Assembly (NCBI GenBank): GCA_029934095.1
Contig: JAOZMV010000110.1
Location: forward strand, 1-5,663
Reading direction: 5' to 3'
DNA: 5,663 bases
Origin: Desulfuromusa sp.
Lineage (GTDB): Bacteria > Desulfobacterota > Desulfuromonadia > Desulfuromonadales > Geopsychrobacteraceae
The first letter of the stretch is position 1, and every line of letters begins with the position of its first letter. Shown here piece after piece: positions 5,653 to 5,663 of the stretch. Both the position numbers and the translations under genes were made by a program. Under the pieces are notes generated by a model. The model worked only from the letters and a program-made list of their open reading frames with translations. It did no database searches and had not been told where the DNA came from.

Positions 5653-5663
5653 CAGTGTATCTC

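Overview
The window reads as chromosomal DNA from a delta-proteobacterium (Desulfobacterota), most like the Desulfuromonas/Geobacter group. The evidence is the gene order rpsF-rpsR-DUF2232-rplI, an S18 that keeps its zinc cysteines, an ATPase with a DUF1858-like N-terminus, and a receiver/HD-GYP regulator. This placement comes from remembered family patterns, not from a search. No tRNA, rRNA, CRISPR array, transposase or phage gene was seen.

Layout. (1) Positions 49-1300, plus strand: a two-gene unit. The first gene is an orphan ABC-type ATPase with no membrane domain. The second, 1 nt downstream, is an 80-residue Cys-rich zinc-ribbon protein. Their function is not recognised. (2) Positions 1301-1371: a short convergent gap with a GC-rich REP-like hairpin. 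(3) Positions 1372-3170, minus strand: a c-di-GMP module. A response regulator with an intact HD-GYP phosphodiesterase domain comes first, then a zinc-ribbon/PilZ protein that keeps both c-di-GMP-binding motifs. No partner kinase lies in the window. (4) Positions 3171-3487: a 317-bp gap with no gene. It holds a 218-bp imperfect palindrome and a strong intrinsic terminator. (5) Positions 3488-5652, minus strand: the ribosomal operon rpsF (S6), rpsR (S18), a polytopic DUF2232 membrane protein and rplI (L9), closed by that terminator.

How the genes work together. S6 and S18 bind each other on the 30S platform, L9 sits on the 50S near the L1 stalk, and the DUF2232 protein is a membrane passenger of unknown role. 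The HD-GYP and PilZ proteins probably form a degrade-and-sense pair for c-di-GMP. The plus-strand ATPase and its zinc-ribbon neighbour are translationally coupled and probably act together.

Several starts were moved from the longest possible frame to a better-supported codon: the zinc-ribbon protein (1058), PilZ (2013), L9 (3946) and DUF2232 (4901). The HD-GYP gene most likely starts at a GTG. The least explained item is the palindrome at 3204-3421, which looks like a decayed fold-back or MITE-type element, or a long structured leader of the HD-GYP gene.
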